Below are positions 45,289-54,960 of a stretch of DNA of 64,000 nt, piece after piece. Under the pieces are notes generated by a model that was given only the letters and a program-made list of their open reading frames with translations, did not search any database and had not been told where the DNA came from. Where the stretch lies: positions 172,771-236,770 of the forward strand of contig NZ_AMGO01000052.1 of NCBI RefSeq assembly GCF_000299575.1, written 5' to 3'. The stretch's first letter is position 1. Each line of letters starts with the position of its first letter. A program made the translations under genes and the position numbers. The stretch comes from Oceaniovalibus guishaninsula JLT2003. Lineage in GTDB: Bacteria; Pseudomonadota; Alphaproteobacteria; Rhodobacterales; Rhodobacteraceae.

Positions 45289-47453
45289 TCCCTGGACGCG
45301 CGCGACCGCCACGCGGTGGCGTTCCATGCCCGCCGTCCGCTTGCATCACGAACCGTAAGGCGGTGCAGGCCGTCGCCCTCGGCCGCGGCCCACATCGCGA
45401 TGGCCCCTGTCCGGCGCAGGGTCGTGGCGTCGATGATTTCGCAACGGGCGGTCAGTTCGTGGGGCTTGCTGGTATCGTCCGGCCCGTCTGCGGTGCCCGA
45501 CATGATGACGATGTCCATCCGTCCGCAGGCGGCCGCGGCCCTTTCGGCCGCATTGCGCCCGGCGATATGGGCGATGCGCTGCCCGCCAAGCGAGAAGGTC
45601 GTCAATCCGTCCGCGTCCCGCGCAAGACCGGGCCGTTCCGCCGCTTGGGCCTGATCGACCCGGTCCCCGTCATTCTCCAGCCAGTTCGATGCCACGAATC
45701 CCTGCCCCTTGGGCTTGTTCAGCGCGCGCTGGCCGCCGACATCCAACCCGATCAGCGCGCCGTCGGGCGAGATCAGCAGATCGGGCCGCTCGACCCCGCC
45801 CCAGAGCGATGCCGCAAGGGCAAGAGGCAGCAATCCCGCCCAGCGTCCGCGCCCTTGCCACAGTATCCACCATAGCGCCCCCAGCGCAACCAACGGCAGT
45901 ACCCAGGGGCCGGGACTGGGCACCATCCGTAGCGCGCCGTCCATGCCGCCGATGGTGTGGGCGATCCAGAGGATCCAGTCGATGGCCGGCGCCATGATCG
46001 CCAGCCCGATCCAGCCCAGCCCCAGCGGCGTCAGGCAGGCGGCCAGCACCGCCGCCGGCATCACCACCGCCCCCATCAGCGGAACCGAGGCGAGGTTGGC
46101 CGCCAGCCCCAGCTGCGACAGCTGGTTGAAATGCGCGGCAGCGATCGGGGCCGTCGCTGCCCCGGCAACGGCCGAGGACACGACCAGCCCGATAACCGCC
46201 CTGCCCCAGCGCGGAAGACCCGGCGGCAGCCATCCGCGCAGGCCCCGGAACGCGGCGACCAGCGCGACGGTGGCCGCGAACGACATCTGGAACCCCGGTC
46301 CGGTCAGCTCTTCCGGGCGCAGGACCAGCACGATGATGGCGGCGACCGCGACGGCGCGCAGCGTCAGCGCGCGCCTGTCCAGCAGGATCGCGCCCAGCAT
46401 CACCGCCGCCATGACGAAGGCGCGTTGCGTCGCCACGTTGCCGCCCGACAGCGCCAGATAGAACGCCCCGGCGGCAAGAGCGCCGAGGGCCGCCCATTTG
46501 CGGATCGGATGGCGCAGCGCCAAGGCGGGGATCGCGGCCATCCCGGTGCGCAGGGCGACGAACACGCAGCCCGTCAGCAACCCCATATGCAGGCCCGAGA
46601 TCGCCAGAAGATGCGCCGTATTCGCCGCGCGCAGGGCGGCAAGCGTATCGTCCTGCATCCCCGATCGGTCGCCGGTCAGGATAGCGGCCGCGAAGGCGCC
46701 CGTCTCGCCCGGCAGGATTTGCTGGACGGACCGGCTGATATGCCGCCGCAGCCGCGCGATGGGCAGGGCGGCATCGCTGCCTTCCAGCAGCAGCGCGGGG
46801 GTGCGGGTATAGCCGACGGCGCCCAGCCGGTCGAACCAGGCCATGCGCTGAAAGTCGAAGCCGCCCGGTTCGACGGGGCCTTCGGGCGGACCGAGATGCG
46901 CGGTCATGATGACGACCATGCCGGGCGCGGGGTCCAGCCAGCGTTGATCGCCGTGCAGGGAGACGCGGACGCGTGCGGGCGTGCGGGCGGGCGATGTCCG
47001 GTCCAGCACCACCCGGTCGAGAGTCAGGCGCATCTTGTCCGAGGCCGATCTGTCGATGGCGACGATGCGCCCCTCGACCGGGCCGTAATAGCGCCAACCG
47101 AGAACGGGCGCGTCCACCATCTGCCCGCGCAGCCCGGCCAGGGCGAACCCGGCAAGAATGCAGACCAGCCCCACGACGACCGGCCAGCGCCAGGCCCCCG
47201 CGGCCATGACCGGGATGGACAGACCGAGGCCCGCGGCGACCAGCATCCAGTCCTGCGGCGTCGGATCGGATGGCAGCGCGAACCAGCCGCCGATCCCGAT
47301 GGCAAGACAGACAGGGATCCAGCAAAACAGCATGCCCCGCTGTGCATCGAACAGTGCCAGACGAGGCAGAACGCGCCGGCCCAAAGCGCCCGCGATCGAC
47401 GCCGGACGCAGGGCGTCGGGGCGGATTTGGCTGGCGGCGCGCACGCTTGTCAC
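45282..47453 (-). CDS. comEC: ComEC/Rec2 family DNA-uptake membrane protein
   Basis: 723 residues from GTG 47453 (a GTG at 47444 has a better-placed AAAGG). Transports single-stranded DNA across the inner membrane. N-terminal DUF4131 region (about 40-230), then the Competence domain of about ten helices: [71 protein letters not shown]. The last 150 residues lack the HxHxDH motif, so the usual metallo-beta-lactamase nuclease domain is missing or degenerate. In R. capsulatus ComEC is needed by recipients of GTA DNA. Convergent with lexA, 7-bp overlap. Confidence 0.9.
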   Translation of the reverse strand: MTSVRAASQIRPDALRPASIAGALGRRVLPRLALFDAQRGMLFCWIPVCLAIGIGGWFALPSDPTPQDWMLVAAGLGLSIPVMAAGAWRWPVVVGLVCILAGFALAGLRGQMVDAPVLGWRYYGPVEGRIVAIDRSASDKMRLTLDRVVLDRTSPARTPARVRVSLHGDQRWLDPAPGMVVIMTAHLGPPEGPVEPGGFDFQRMAWFDRLGAVGYTRTPALLLEGSDAALPIARLRRHISRSVQQILPGETGAFAAAILTGDRSGMQDDTLAALRAANTAHLLAISGLHMGLLTGCVFVALRTGMAAIPALALRHPIRKWAALGALAAGAFYLALSGGNVATQRAFVMAAVMLGAILLDRRALTLRAVAVAAIIVLVLRPEELTGPGFQMSFAATVALVAAFRGLRGWLPPGLPRWGRAVIGLVVSSAVAGAATAPIAAAHFNQLSQLGLAANLASVPLMGAVVMPAAVLAACLTPLGLGWIGLAIMAPAIDWILWIAHTIGGMDGALRMVPSPGPWVLPLVALGALWWILWQGRGRWAGLLPLALAASLWGGVERPDLLISPDGALIGLDVGGQRALNKPKGQGFVASNWLENDGDRVDQAQAAERPGLARDADGLTTFSLGGQRIAHIAGRNAAERAAAACGRMDIVIMSGTADGPDDTSKPHELTARCEIIDATTLRRTGAIAMWAAAEGDGLHRLTVRDASGRRAWNATAWRSRASRDQ

Positions 47454-47507
47454 CTTTCAACCGATTGACTACACCCGCGCGCAGCATCGTCGCAGAATGG
47501 TTTCCGA

Positions 47508-48968
47508 ATGGTTAATGCCGCCGCATCCTCCAGCACCGCCACCGGAATGCGGCCGGTCGTCACGCGCTTTGCACCGTCGCCCACGGGCTATCTGCATATC
47601 GGCGGGGCGCGCACGGCGCTGTTCAACTGGCTTTTCGCCCGCGCGAATGACGGCCGCTTTCTGCTGCGGATCGAGGATACCGACCGCGCCCGGTCGACCG
47701 AAGACGCGACCCGTGCCATCGTCGAGGGCCTATCATGGCTGGGGCTGGACTGGGACGGGAAGGCGATCAGTCAGGCCGCCAATGCGGATCGTCACGCGCA
47801 GGTGGCAAGGGCGATGCTGGATGCGGGCACCGCCTATCGCTGCTTCGCCACGCAGGTTGAAATCCAGGCGTTCCGCGACGCCGCGCAGGCCGAGGGGCGC
47901 AGCACGCTGTTCCGCAGCCCCTGGCGCGACGCCGATCCCGCAACATGGCCCGACCGCCCCTATGCCGTGCGCGTCAAGGCTCCGCGCGAGGGCGAGACAG
48001 TGATCGACGACGCGGTGCAGGGGCGCGTCACGATTCGCAACGACCAGCTCGACGACATGATCGTTCTGCGCAGCGACGGCACGCCGGTCTATATGCTGGC
48101 CGTTGTGGTGGACGATCACGATATGGGCGTGACGCATGTGATCCGTGGCGACGACCACCTGAACAACGCCGCGCGGCAATTGCTGATCTGGCGCGCGATG
48201 GGTTGGGACGAACCCGTCTGGGCGCATATCCCGCTGATCCACGGCGAGGACGGCAAGAAGCTGAGCAAGCGGCACGGCGCGCTGGGGGTCGAGGAATACC
48301 GTGCGATGGGCTATCCCGCCGCTGCCCTCCGCAACTATCTTGCCCGGCTGGGCTGGAGTCATGGCGACGACGAATTCTTCACCATCGATCAGGCGGTGGA
48401 ATGGTTCGGGCTGGACGGTATCGGCCGCGCACCGGCGCGGCTGGATTTCAAGAAGCTCGACAACCTGTCCCGACGCCACATCGCCGCCATGTCCACCGAC
48501 GAGGTGTTGGCCGGCGTCGCGGACTTTCTGGCGGCAACCGGCCAGCCGGCACTGACCGCCCCGCAAGCGAAGGCGTTGCGCGCGGCCGTGCCGCTGTTGA
48601 CAGGGGCGCGGACCTGGCCGGACCTGCTGGAGAAGGCCCGCTTCGCCCTGATCGACGGCCCGGTCATACCCGACGACAAGGCCGCCAAGGTGCTGGACGA
48701 CAAGGGCCGCGCCCTGCTGGACGAATTGACGCCGCACCTGCAAAATGCTAGCTGGACGCGGGACGAACTGGAGGCTGAGATCGCGCGGCAGGCCGAAAAG
48801 CGCGATCTGGGACTGGGCCAGATTGCCGCCCCCCTGCGGGCCGCTCTGGTCGGGCGGATGGCCACGCCCAGCGTCTTCGACATGATGATCGTGCTGGGTC
48901 GCGACGAAACCCTGGCGCGGCTGCGGATGGCGGCCGGGACATGCCGGGCCGACCCCGTTCAGAAGTGA
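47508..48968 (+). CDS. gltX: Glutamyl-tRNA synthetase
   Basis: 486 residues. Class I synthetase. HIGH-like motif [20 protein letters not shown] near 22-41, IEDTDRARS, and the KLSKRHG motif near 248. The C-terminal helical anticodon-binding domain follows. The family N-terminus begins close to [11 protein letters not shown], so the ATG at 47547 is an alternative to the one used here. Possible Glu-Q or Asn pathway details cannot be read. Confidence 0.97.
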   Translation: MVNAAASSSTATGMRPVVTRFAPSPTGYLHIGGARTALFNWLFARANDGRFLLRIEDTDRARSTEDATRAIVEGLSWLGLDWDGKAISQAANADRHAQVARAMLDAGTAYRCFATQVEIQAFRDAAQAEGRSTLFRSPWRDADPATWPDRPYAVRVKAPREGETVIDDAVQGRVTIRNDQLDDMIVLRSDGTPVYMLAVVVDDHDMGVTHVIRGDDHLNNAARQLLIWRAMGWDEPVWAHIPLIHGEDGKKLSKRHGALGVEEYRAMGYPAAALRNYLARLGWSHGDDEFFTIDQAVEWFGLDGIGRAPARLDFKKLDNLSRRHIAAMSTDEVLAGVADFLAATGQPALTAPQAKALRAAVPLLTGARTWPDLLEKARFALIDGPVIPDDKAAKVLDDKGRALLDELTPHLQNASWTRDELEAEIARQAEKRDLGLGQIAAPLRAALVGRMATPSVFDMMIVLGRDETLARLRMAAGTCRADPVQK

Positions 48969-48972
48969 TGCC

Positions 48973-49000
48973 AGGCAGGTGGGCGATGCAGCCTGCCTTT
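48973..49000 (+). terminator. Hairpin between gltX and gltA
   Basis: AGGCAGG (48973-48979) pairs with CCTGCCT (48992-48998) across a 12-base loop, directly after the gltX stop, followed by TTGAAAA. Possible terminator or attenuator in the 52-bp gap; no strong U-run. Confidence 0.4.
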
Positions 49001-49020
49001 GAAAACAAGGGGATATTCAC

Positions 49021-50316
49021 ATGGCGGATGACAAGAAGACAGCCAGGCTGACCATCGGCGGCACGGATTATGACATGCCGATCCTCACGCCCACCGCAGG
49101 CCCCGAGGTGATCGACATCCGCAAGCTTTACGGTCAGGCCGGCGTCTTCACCTACGATCCGGGCTTCACCTCGACCGCGGCCTGCGACAGCACGATCACC
49201 TATATCGACGGGGACAAGGGCGAGTTGCTGCACCGCGGCTATCCCATCGACCAGCTAGCGTCTCAGTCGCACTTTCTGGAGGTGTGCTATCTGCTGCTTT
49301 ACGGCGAATTGCCGCAAGCCGCGCAGCTCGAGGATTTCGAGAATCGGGTCACGCAGCACACGATGCTGCACGAACAGATGCACAACTTCTTCCGCGGGTT
49401 CCGCCGCGACGCGCATCCCATGGCGATCATGGTCGGTGTCGTCGGCGCGATGAGCGCGTTCTATCACGACAGCACCGACATCGCCGATCCGTGGCAGCGC
49501 GAGGTCGCCAGCATCCGTCTCGTCGCCAAGATGCCGACCATCGCGGCGATGGCCTACAAGTATCACGTCGGCCAGCCGTTCGTGTATCCGCGCAACGATC
49601 TGGACTACGCGTCGAACTTCTTGCGGATGTGCTTTTCGGTTCCGGCCGAGGAATATGTTGTCAACCCCGTCCTCAGCCGCGCGATGGACCGCATCTTCAC
49701 GCTGCATGCGGATCACGAACAGAATGCCAGCACCTCGACCGTGCGGCTGGCCTCCTCGTCGGGCGCCAATCCGTTCGCCTGCATCGCGGCTGGCATCGCG
49801 TGCCTCTGGGGTCCGGCGCATGGCGGGGCGAACCAGGCCGCGCTGGAGATGCTGCGCGAGATCGGCACCGTGGATCGCATCCCCGAATACATCGCGCGCG
49901 CCAAGGACAAGGACGATCCGTTCCGGCTGATGGGGTTCGGGCACCGCGTCTACAAGAACTTCGATCCGCGCGCGAAGGTAATGAAGGAAAGCGCCGACGA
50001 GGTTCTGGATCTGCTGGGGATTGAGGACAACCCGACGCTTCAGGTCGCCAAGGAGCTGGAAAGACTGGCGCTGGAAGACCCCTATTTTGCCGAAAAGAAG
50101 CTTTATCCGAACGTGGACTTCTATTCGGGCATCATCCTCGATGCGATGGGCTTTCCGACCGCGATGTTCACGCCGATCTTCGCCGTGGCGCGAACGGTCG
50201 GCTGGATCAGCCAGTGGAAGGAACAGATCAGCGACCCGCAGCTCAAGATCGGTCGCCCCCGGCAGCTTTATTGCGGCGCGACCTACCGCGATTACGTGGA
50301 CGTCGAAAACCGCTGA
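49021..50316 (+). CDS. gltA: Citrate synthase
   Basis: 431 residues, the hexameric NADH-type bacterial enzyme. Condenses oxaloacetate and acetyl-CoA. Marks: [34 protein letters not shown], the catalytic histidines in [16 protein letters not shown] and [13 protein letters not shown] and the aspartate region [17 protein letters not shown] lies 9 bases before the ATG. Followed by a hairpin. Confidence 0.98.
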   Translation: MADDKKTARLTIGGTDYDMPILTPTAGPEVIDIRKLYGQAGVFTYDPGFTSTAACDSTITYIDGDKGELLHRGYPIDQLASQSHFLEVCYLLLYGELPQAAQLEDFENRVTQHTMLHEQMHNFFRGFRRDAHPMAIMVGVVGAMSAFYHDSTDIADPWQREVASIRLVAKMPTIAAMAYKYHVGQPFVYPRNDLDYASNFLRMCFSVPAEEYVVNPVLSRAMDRIFTLHADHEQNASTSTVRLASSSGANPFACIAAGIACLWGPAHGGANQAALEMLREIGTVDRIPEYIARAKDKDDPFRLMGFGHRVYKNFDPRAKVMKESADEVLDLLGIEDNPTLQVAKELERLALEDPYFAEKKLYPNVDFYSGIILDAMGFPTAMFTPIFAVARTVGWISQWKEQISDPQLKIGRPRQLYCGATYRDYVDVENR

Positions 50317-50325
50317 GAACGATGC

Positions 50326-50351
50326 AAGGTCCGCCCTTCCAGGCGGGCCTT
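50326..50351. terminator. Hairpin between gltA and the enoyl-CoA hydratase gene
   Basis: AAGGTCCGCC (50326-50335) pairs with GGCGGGCCTT (50342-50351), ten base pairs with one G-U, loop of six. It sits 10 bp after gltA and 20 bp before the end of the convergent hydratase gene, so it can serve both. U-tract short. Confidence 0.6.
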
Positions 50352-50370
50352 CATCCGTCCGGCAACGCGA

Positions 50371-51147
50371 CTACCGGCCTTCGTATTCCGCCGGACGCTT
50401 CTGAAGGAAGGCCATGACCCCTTCCTTGAAGTCCCGGCTTTGTCCCGCATCGCCCTGCAACCGCGCCTCGAGCTGCAATTGCGTTTCGAGGTCGTTGCCA
50501 TAGCTTTGCCGCAGCGCCGTCTTGACGTGTCGATAGGCCAGCGTCGGCCCGTCGGCCAGTTTCCGCGCGCGGGCCTGCCAATGCGCGTCGAACTCGGCCT
50601 CGGGGATCGCTTCCCAGATCATGCCCCATTCGGCCGCCTGACGCGCGCTGACAGGTTCTGCGAACAGGGCGGCCCCCATGGCCCGCGCGAATCCGACCTG
50701 ACGCGGCAGCCAATAGGTTCCGCCCGCATCGGGGATCAGGCCGATGCGCGTGAAGGCTTGCAGGAAGACCGCCACCTCTGACGCGATGACGACATCGCAG
50801 GCAAGTGCCAGATTCGCCCCGGCCCCGGCGGCGGCCCCGTTGACGGCCGCCAGCGTCGGCACCGGGCAATCGTAGATCGCGCGCAGCATCGGTTCGTATT
50901 CGTCGCGCAGCACGCGTTCCAGATCCATGTTCGCAGCATTGCCGCCATCGCCCAGATCCTGGCCGGAACAGAACGCCCGCCCCTCGCCGGTCAGGACGAT
51001 CACGCGCGACCGGGCGCTTGCGTCCTTGACGGCATGGGTAATCTCGGCGCGCATCTGCGTGCTGAGCGCGTTCATCACGTCGGGCCTGTTCAATGCGATG
51101 CGGGCGATACCGTCCAGATCGGTCAGACGGATGGTCTGGTATTCCAT
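50371..51147 (-). CDS. Enoyl-CoA hydratase/isomerase (PaaG-like)
   Basis: 258 residues, crotonase fold. Oxyanion-hole segments: GRAFCSGQDLGDGG (about 58-71) and NGAAAGAGANLALACDVVIAS (about 104-124). The aspartate in RIGLIPDAGGTYWLPRQVG (about 138) without a partner glutamate at the first site resembles PaaG-type isomerases of the phenylacetate pathway. No other paa gene is near, so substrate remains open. Confidence 0.85.
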   Translation of the reverse strand: MEYQTIRLTDLDGIARIALNRPDVMNALSTQMRAEITHAVKDASARSRVIVLTGEGRAFCSGQDLGDGGNAANMDLERVLRDEYEPMLRAIYDCPVPTLAAVNGAAAGAGANLALACDVVIASEVAVFLQAFTRIGLIPDAGGTYWLPRQVGFARAMGAALFAEPVSARQAAEWGMIWEAIPEAEFDAHWQARARKLADGPTLAYRHVKTALRQSYGNDLETQLQLEARLQGDAGQSRDFKEGVMAFLQKRPAEYEGR

Positions 51148-51214
51148 GATGCTCTCTCCGAAGGGTCGGCCGCAGACTAGCCGCTTCGCGGGGCAATGGA
51201 ACAGAAACGCGGGG

Positions 51215-51664
51215 TCAGTCGCGCAGCAACTCGCGCAGCCGGGCCTCCTCGGACGGGTCCAGCGGATCGTCGCGGTCGGCCGTCCGGCCGCGGCGGCGCA
51301 GATAGACGGCGGCCAGACCGCCCGCCGCCACCAGCATCGCCGGCCCCGCCAGCCACAGGATCAGCGTCGATCCGGTCGCCGGCGGGCTGAGCAGGACATA
51401 TTCGCCGTAACGGTCGGTGATGAAGGCCAGCGCCTCGGCATCCGTATCGCCCGCGACAAGCCGCTCGCGCACCAGCAGGCGCAGATCGCGGGCGAGGTCG
51501 GCATTGCTTTCGTCAATGCTTTCGTTCCGGCAGACGAGGCATCGCAGGCCCTTGGAAAGCTCGCGCGCGCGGGTTTCCAGCGCCGGATCGTCCAGCACTT
51601 CGTCCGGCTGGACAGCGAAGGCCGGGGTCGCCAGCACGAGGATCAGAAGAAGGGCGCGGATCAT
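51215..51664 (-). CDS. ccmH: Cytochrome c maturation protein CcmH
   Basis: 149 residues. Reduces apocytochrome c in the periplasm for heme attachment. A signal peptide (MIRALLLILVLATPAFA) leads to the redox motif LRCLVCRNESI with Cys42 and Cys45, then a helical part with DLRLLVRERLVAGDTD and one C-terminal membrane helix (about 104-125). ATG 51662-51664 overlaps the ccmF stop (ATGA). The TPR protein CcmI is not adjacent. Confidence 0.95.
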   Translation of the reverse strand: MIRALLLILVLATPAFAVQPDEVLDDPALETRARELSKGLRCLVCRNESIDESNADLARDLRLLVRERLVAGDTDAEALAFITDRYGEYVLLSPPATGSTLILWLAGPAMLVAAGGLAAVYLRRRGRTADRDDPLDPSEEARLRELLRD

Positions 51665-53637
51665 TCCGCAGGCACCGTCGTGCGACGCGCGGACCGGGCC
51701 CCGGCAGCGACACGGTGCCGCCGGTCCGACAGCGACAGAACGCCGCCCAGGGCCATGACAATGGCACCTGCCCAGATCCAGTTGGCGAAAGGCTTGACGA
51801 AGGTCCGCACCGCCCAGCCGCCACCGTCCTGCGGATCCCCGATCACGACATAAAGGTCGCGGGTGATGCCGCCGTCGATGGCGGCCTCGGTCGTCGGCAT
51901 CCGCGCAACCGGATAAACGCGCTTTTCGGGATGCAAAAGCGCGACCTGCCGCCCGTCCCGGCCGATGGCGATTGCCGCGCGCGTGGCGGTATAGTTGGGG
52001 CCGGCCGCGCGGCGCACGTCCCGAAGTTCGACGGTATAACCCGCCACCTCGAACGGTTCGCCGATCTTGGCGACGCGGATATCCTCGACCGTCCAGGCGG
52101 TCATCGCGCCGATCCCGAACAGCGTGACGCCGAACCCGGCATGGGCGACCGCCTTGCCCCAATCAGCGCGCGGAAGATTGCGCAGCCGCCGCAGCTGGCC
52201 GCCGATGCCGTCGGCGCGCCGTGTGCGGGTCCAGAGTTCGGCCAGCGCCCCCAGGATCAGCCACGACGCAAGGACCGCCGCGACAGGCGCAAGCATCGCG
52301 CCGCCGGTCTGCACGACCCAGACGAAGCCGCCAAGCGCCACCGACAGAGCCAGCACGCCCCAAAGCGGCTGCATCACCCTCCCCATACGCGCGCGCTTCC
52401 AAGGCATCATCGCGCCGATAGGCAGGATCGCGGCAAGCGCCACCATGAACGGGGTGAAGGCCGCGTTGAAGAACGGCGGCCCGACGCTGAGCTTGCGGTC
52501 CCAGACCAGTTCGGCCACCAGCGGCCAGACGGTCCCGACGAAGACGACGAACGCCGCGACGGCCAGAAGGACGTTGTTGGCGATCAGCGCGGTTTCCCGG
52601 CTGGCCAGACCGAAGACGCCCTTGGCCTGCATGGACCCCGCCCGCGCGGCATAAAGCGTCAGCGCGCCGCCCATGAACACGCCGGTGATGATCAGCAAAT
52701 ACACGCCCCGCTCGGGGTCGTTGGCAAAGGCATGCACGCTGGTCAGCACGCCCGACCGCACGATGAACGCACCAATCAGGCTGAACCCGAAGGCGAGGAT
52801 CGCCAGAAGGATCGTCCAGTTCTTCAACGCCTCGCGCTTTTCCACGACGATGGCCGAATGAAGAAGGGCGGCGGCGATCAGCCACGGCATGAAGCTGGCA
52901 TTCTCGACCGGATCCCAGAACCAGAAGCCGCCCCAGCCCAGTTCGTAATAGGCCCACCAGGATCCCAGCGCGATGCCGACGGTCAGGAACAGCCACGCGG
53001 CCAGCGTCCAGGGCCGCACCCAACGGCCCCATGCGGCATCCACCCGCCCCTCGATCAGCGCGGCGACGGCAAAGCTGAACGACATGCTCAGCCCGACATA
53101 GCCGAGATAGAGGAACGGCGGATGGAAGGCGAGACCGGGATCCTGCAACAGCGGATTGAGATCCTCGCCGTTCAGCGGCGGCGATGCGAGACGCAGGAAC
53201 GGGTTGGAGGTGAAGATCAGGAACGACAGGAACGCCACGCTGACAGCGCCCTGCACGCCCAGCACGCGCGCCCTCAGCGACGGTGTCAGGTTGCCGCCGA
53301 ACCACGCCGCCATCGCGGCATAGAGCGCCAGGATCACGCACCACAGCAGCAGCGATCCTTCGTGATTCCCCCAGACGCCCGTGATCTTGTAAAGCAGCGG
53401 CTTGTCGGTGTGACTGTTCAGCGTCACCAGCCGCAGCGAGAAGTCCGAGGCGACGAAACCCCAGGTCAGGGCGGCAAACGCGAAAACCAGAAAGACCAAT
53501 TGCGCGGTCGCGGCGGGTTCGGCGGCGGCCATCCAGTTGCCCCAACCCTTCTGCGCGCCGACCAGCGGCAACACCGTCTGCGCCAGTGCCATGACAAGGG
53601 CGAGGATCAGGGCGAAATGGCCGAATTCGGTAATCAT
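51661..53637 (-). CDS. ccmF: Cytochrome c heme lyase CcmF
   Basis: 658 residues, about 15 membrane helices. Ligates heme from CcmE to apocytochrome c. The WWD motif WGGFWFWDPVENASFMPW starts at residue 235; conserved histidines lie in GVWGNHEGSLLLW, GLAFHPPFLYLGY and LLHSAIVVEKREALKNWT and SVHAFANDPERGVYLL. The C-terminus holds the large periplasmic loop (VAGYTVELRDVRRAAGPNYTATRAA). Four to five genes, including the GTA lysis genes, separate it from ccmE. Confidence 0.97.
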   Translation of the reverse strand: MITEFGHFALILALVMALAQTVLPLVGAQKGWGNWMAAAEPAATAQLVFLVFAFAALTWGFVASDFSLRLVTLNSHTDKPLLYKITGVWGNHEGSLLLWCVILALYAAMAAWFGGNLTPSLRARVLGVQGAVSVAFLSFLIFTSNPFLRLASPPLNGEDLNPLLQDPGLAFHPPFLYLGYVGLSMSFSFAVAALIEGRVDAAWGRWVRPWTLAAWLFLTVGIALGSWWAYYELGWGGFWFWDPVENASFMPWLIAAALLHSAIVVEKREALKNWTILLAILAFGFSLIGAFIVRSGVLTSVHAFANDPERGVYLLIITGVFMGGALTLYAARAGSMQAKGVFGLASRETALIANNVLLAVAAFVVFVGTVWPLVAELVWDRKLSVGPPFFNAAFTPFMVALAAILPIGAMMPWKRARMGRVMQPLWGVLALSVALGGFVWVVQTGGAMLAPVAAVLASWLILGALAELWTRTRRADGIGGQLRRLRNLPRADWGKAVAHAGFGVTLFGIGAMTAWTVEDIRVAKIGEPFEVAGYTVELRDVRRAAGPNYTATRAAIAIGRDGRQVALLHPEKRVYPVARMPTTEAAIDGGITRDLYVVIGDPQDGGGWAVRTFVKPFANWIWAGAIVMALGGVLSLSDRRHRVAAGARSARRTTVPAE

Positions 53638-53640
53638 GCC

Positions 53641-53686
53641 CTCTAACTAGAGCATCTTTCGGGCCGGGCCAATCGTCCCCGGCCCG
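53641..53686. promoter_or_regulatory. GC-rich hairpin plus palindrome ahead of ccmF
   Basis: Between the 139-residue membrane protein gene and ccmF (67 bp) lie a perfect 9-bp stem, CGGGCCGGG / CCCGGCCCG at 53660-53668 and 53678-53686, and the palindrome CTCTA-AC-TAGAG at 53641-53652, three bases before the ccmF start. On the ccmF strand the stem is followed by GAAAG, not a U-run, so it is not a typical terminator; it may insulate ccmF from the lysis genes or be an RNA or protein-binding element. Confidence 0.4.
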
Positions 53687-53704
53687 TCACACGGCGTTGT
53701 GCGT

Positions 53705-54124
53705 TCAGGCGGCCAGCACCAATGCCGCCGAAGCCGCAAGCGCCCCCAACGGGACCAGCCAGATCGCGCCGTCCCAACCCAGCGACCGGCGGATCACCGC
53801 GAAATGCATCAGCGCGCCGGTCAGCGACAGGGCGAGGAAGACGAACAGAAGCGTGTTGGTCCGCATCGCCGGCGGTTCGCCCGTCAGCGTATAGATCCAC
53901 CACCAGCCCATCACGCAGGCCGATCCCGCCCAGCTGAACGCCATTCCCAGCGCCAGCGGCGTCGATCGCGCCCGCCATAGCCAGAAGAACGTCGCCCCGA
54001 TGGCCAGCGCCATCATGCTGAACGCCCCGAAAGCCACGGAATAGGTCGCGCCGTATCCCATCACGGCATCGCCCAGAAGAAGGATCGACGCCATCGCGGC
54101 CGCGATCGCCAAGGGTAGTCTCAT
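53705..54124 (-). CDS. Four-helix membrane protein of unknown function
   Basis: 139 residues, nearly all in four predicted helices (about 5-25, 30-52, 58-80, 88-110) with a hydrophobic end. The sequence ends WDGAIWLVPLGALAASAALVLAA. Start ATG 54122-54124 overlaps the 40-residue gene as ATGA. I do not recognise a family. It lies last in a run holding the GTA holin and endolysin, just before ccmF, so it could belong to cytochrome c maturation or to lysis; unresolved. Confidence 0.7.
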   Translation of the reverse strand: MRLPLAIAAAMASILLLGDAVMGYGATYSVAFGAFSMMALAIGATFFWLWRARSTPLALGMAFSWAGSACVMGWWWIYTLTGEPPAMRTNTLLFVFLALSLTGALMHFAVIRRSLGWDGAIWLVPLGALAASAALVLAA

Positions 54125-54243
54125 CTGCGGAAAACCTCTTTCAAAGCGGCGTCCAGCCGGTCGGCCGCCCTGCTGTTTCGTTCTGCATCGGCCCATAAAC
54201 CGCGCCCCAGCACCCAGCGGCGCAGGCGTATCCAGACGCTCAT
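54121..54243 (-). CDS. Tiny basic protein, 40 residues
   Basis: Frame from ATG 54241-54243 to TGA 54121-54123; both ends overlap neighbouring genes as ATGA. Sequence MSVWIRLRRWVLGRGLWADA then a helical, charged tail (ERNSRAADRLDAALKEVFRR). It looks amphipathic and membrane-associating rather than spanning. Coupled overlaps and conserved reading-frame spacing support translation; no family recognised. Confidence 0.5.
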   Translation of the reverse strand: MSVWIRLRRWVLGRGLWADAERNSRAADRLDAALKEVFRR

Positions 54244-54419
54244 CTGCCGTAATACCCCGACGGAACCCGTTCGCGCAGAAGGGTCGTCATCTCGATCAGG
54301 ACGGCGGTGTTCTTGTTCAGCGCCTCGCGGGTCGCGTGATCCTTCTGCGCGTCCCGCCAGAGCAGGTAGAAAACCAGCATCACCCAAGGCCCATGATCGG
54401 CGACCACGCCCAGCAGCAT
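54240..54419 (-). CDS. Small holin-like membrane protein (BhlA/UviB-like), 59 residues
   Basis: ATG 54417-54419 lies 1 base after the holin stop. One N-terminal membrane helix (HGPWVMLVFYLLWRDAQKD) is followed by an amphipathic, helical tail with REALNKNTAVLIEMTTLLRERV. This layout and the GPW...LLW core resemble BhlA/UviB small holin-like proteins of Gram-positive prophages and bacteriocin loci. The call is by pattern only; a role in host lysis is inferred from its place behind the GTA holin. Confidence 0.55.
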   Translation of the reverse strand: MLLGVVADHGPWVMLVFYLLWRDAQKDHATREALNKNTAVLIEMTTLLRERVPSGYYGR

Positions 54420-54420
54420 G

Positions 54421-54960
54421 TCAACGGCCAAGCTCGGCTCTCCACTCGTCCAGCGCCGCATTGTCGGATGGTTTCTTGTCGGACGGAACACGGCGGTCGG
54501 GCATGACGGCGTCGATCTCGCGAGCGACGACGGGCGCGCGGGCGATGGTCTGCGCGATGGAACGCTGGAACTCCTGCCCTTTCAACTGATGCCGCGCCCC
54601 GAAATAGAACGACACCACCGCGCCCAGCAGCCACCACAGCGGTTCGGGCACCAGCGCAAGGCCGCTCATCCGCGATCCGAACCATACGGGATCGACCATC
54701 GCCGCCACGAACAGCCCCAGCGTTCCCAGGGCCAGGGCCGGGCGCGGCAGGCGGTTGACGCCGTCCATGAACAGGTCGAACCGCCCGCGCCTTTCGTGAC
54801 GCTCGAACTCGGCCGCGTATTGCGCCAGCGCGGCGGCGCCGGCATTTGCCTGACGTTCGGCCGCGTTCTCGGCGTTTTCGCGAAAGACTTCGGCCGTCTC
54901 GCGCAGGATCGCGCCGCCATTGCCGAACACCGCCCCCATCAGCCCGCCGGTCAGACCCAT
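54421..54960 (-). CDS. GTA-associated holin (gene-transfer release holin)
   Basis: 179 residues. Family of holins used for GTA release: a helical N-terminus (AEVFRENAENAAERQANAGAAALAQYAAEFERHERRG), then membrane segments PALALGTLGLFVAAMVDPVWF and LVPEPLWWLLGAVVSFYFGARHQLKG, then an acidic/basic cytoplasmic tail. The start overlaps the endolysin gene by 10 bp. The matching R. capsulatus pair, as I recall, is rcc00555 (endolysin) and rcc00556 (holin), away from its main GTA cluster. Here the pair sits inside a ccm gene run. Confidence 0.88.
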   Translation of the reverse strand: MGLTGGLMGAVFGNGGAILRETAEVFRENAENAAERQANAGAAALAQYAAEFERHERRGRFDLFMDGVNRLPRPALALGTLGLFVAAMVDPVWFGSRMSGLALVPEPLWWLLGAVVSFYFGARHQLKGQEFQRSIAQTIARAPVVAREIDAVMPDRRVPSDKKPSDNAALDEWRAELGR

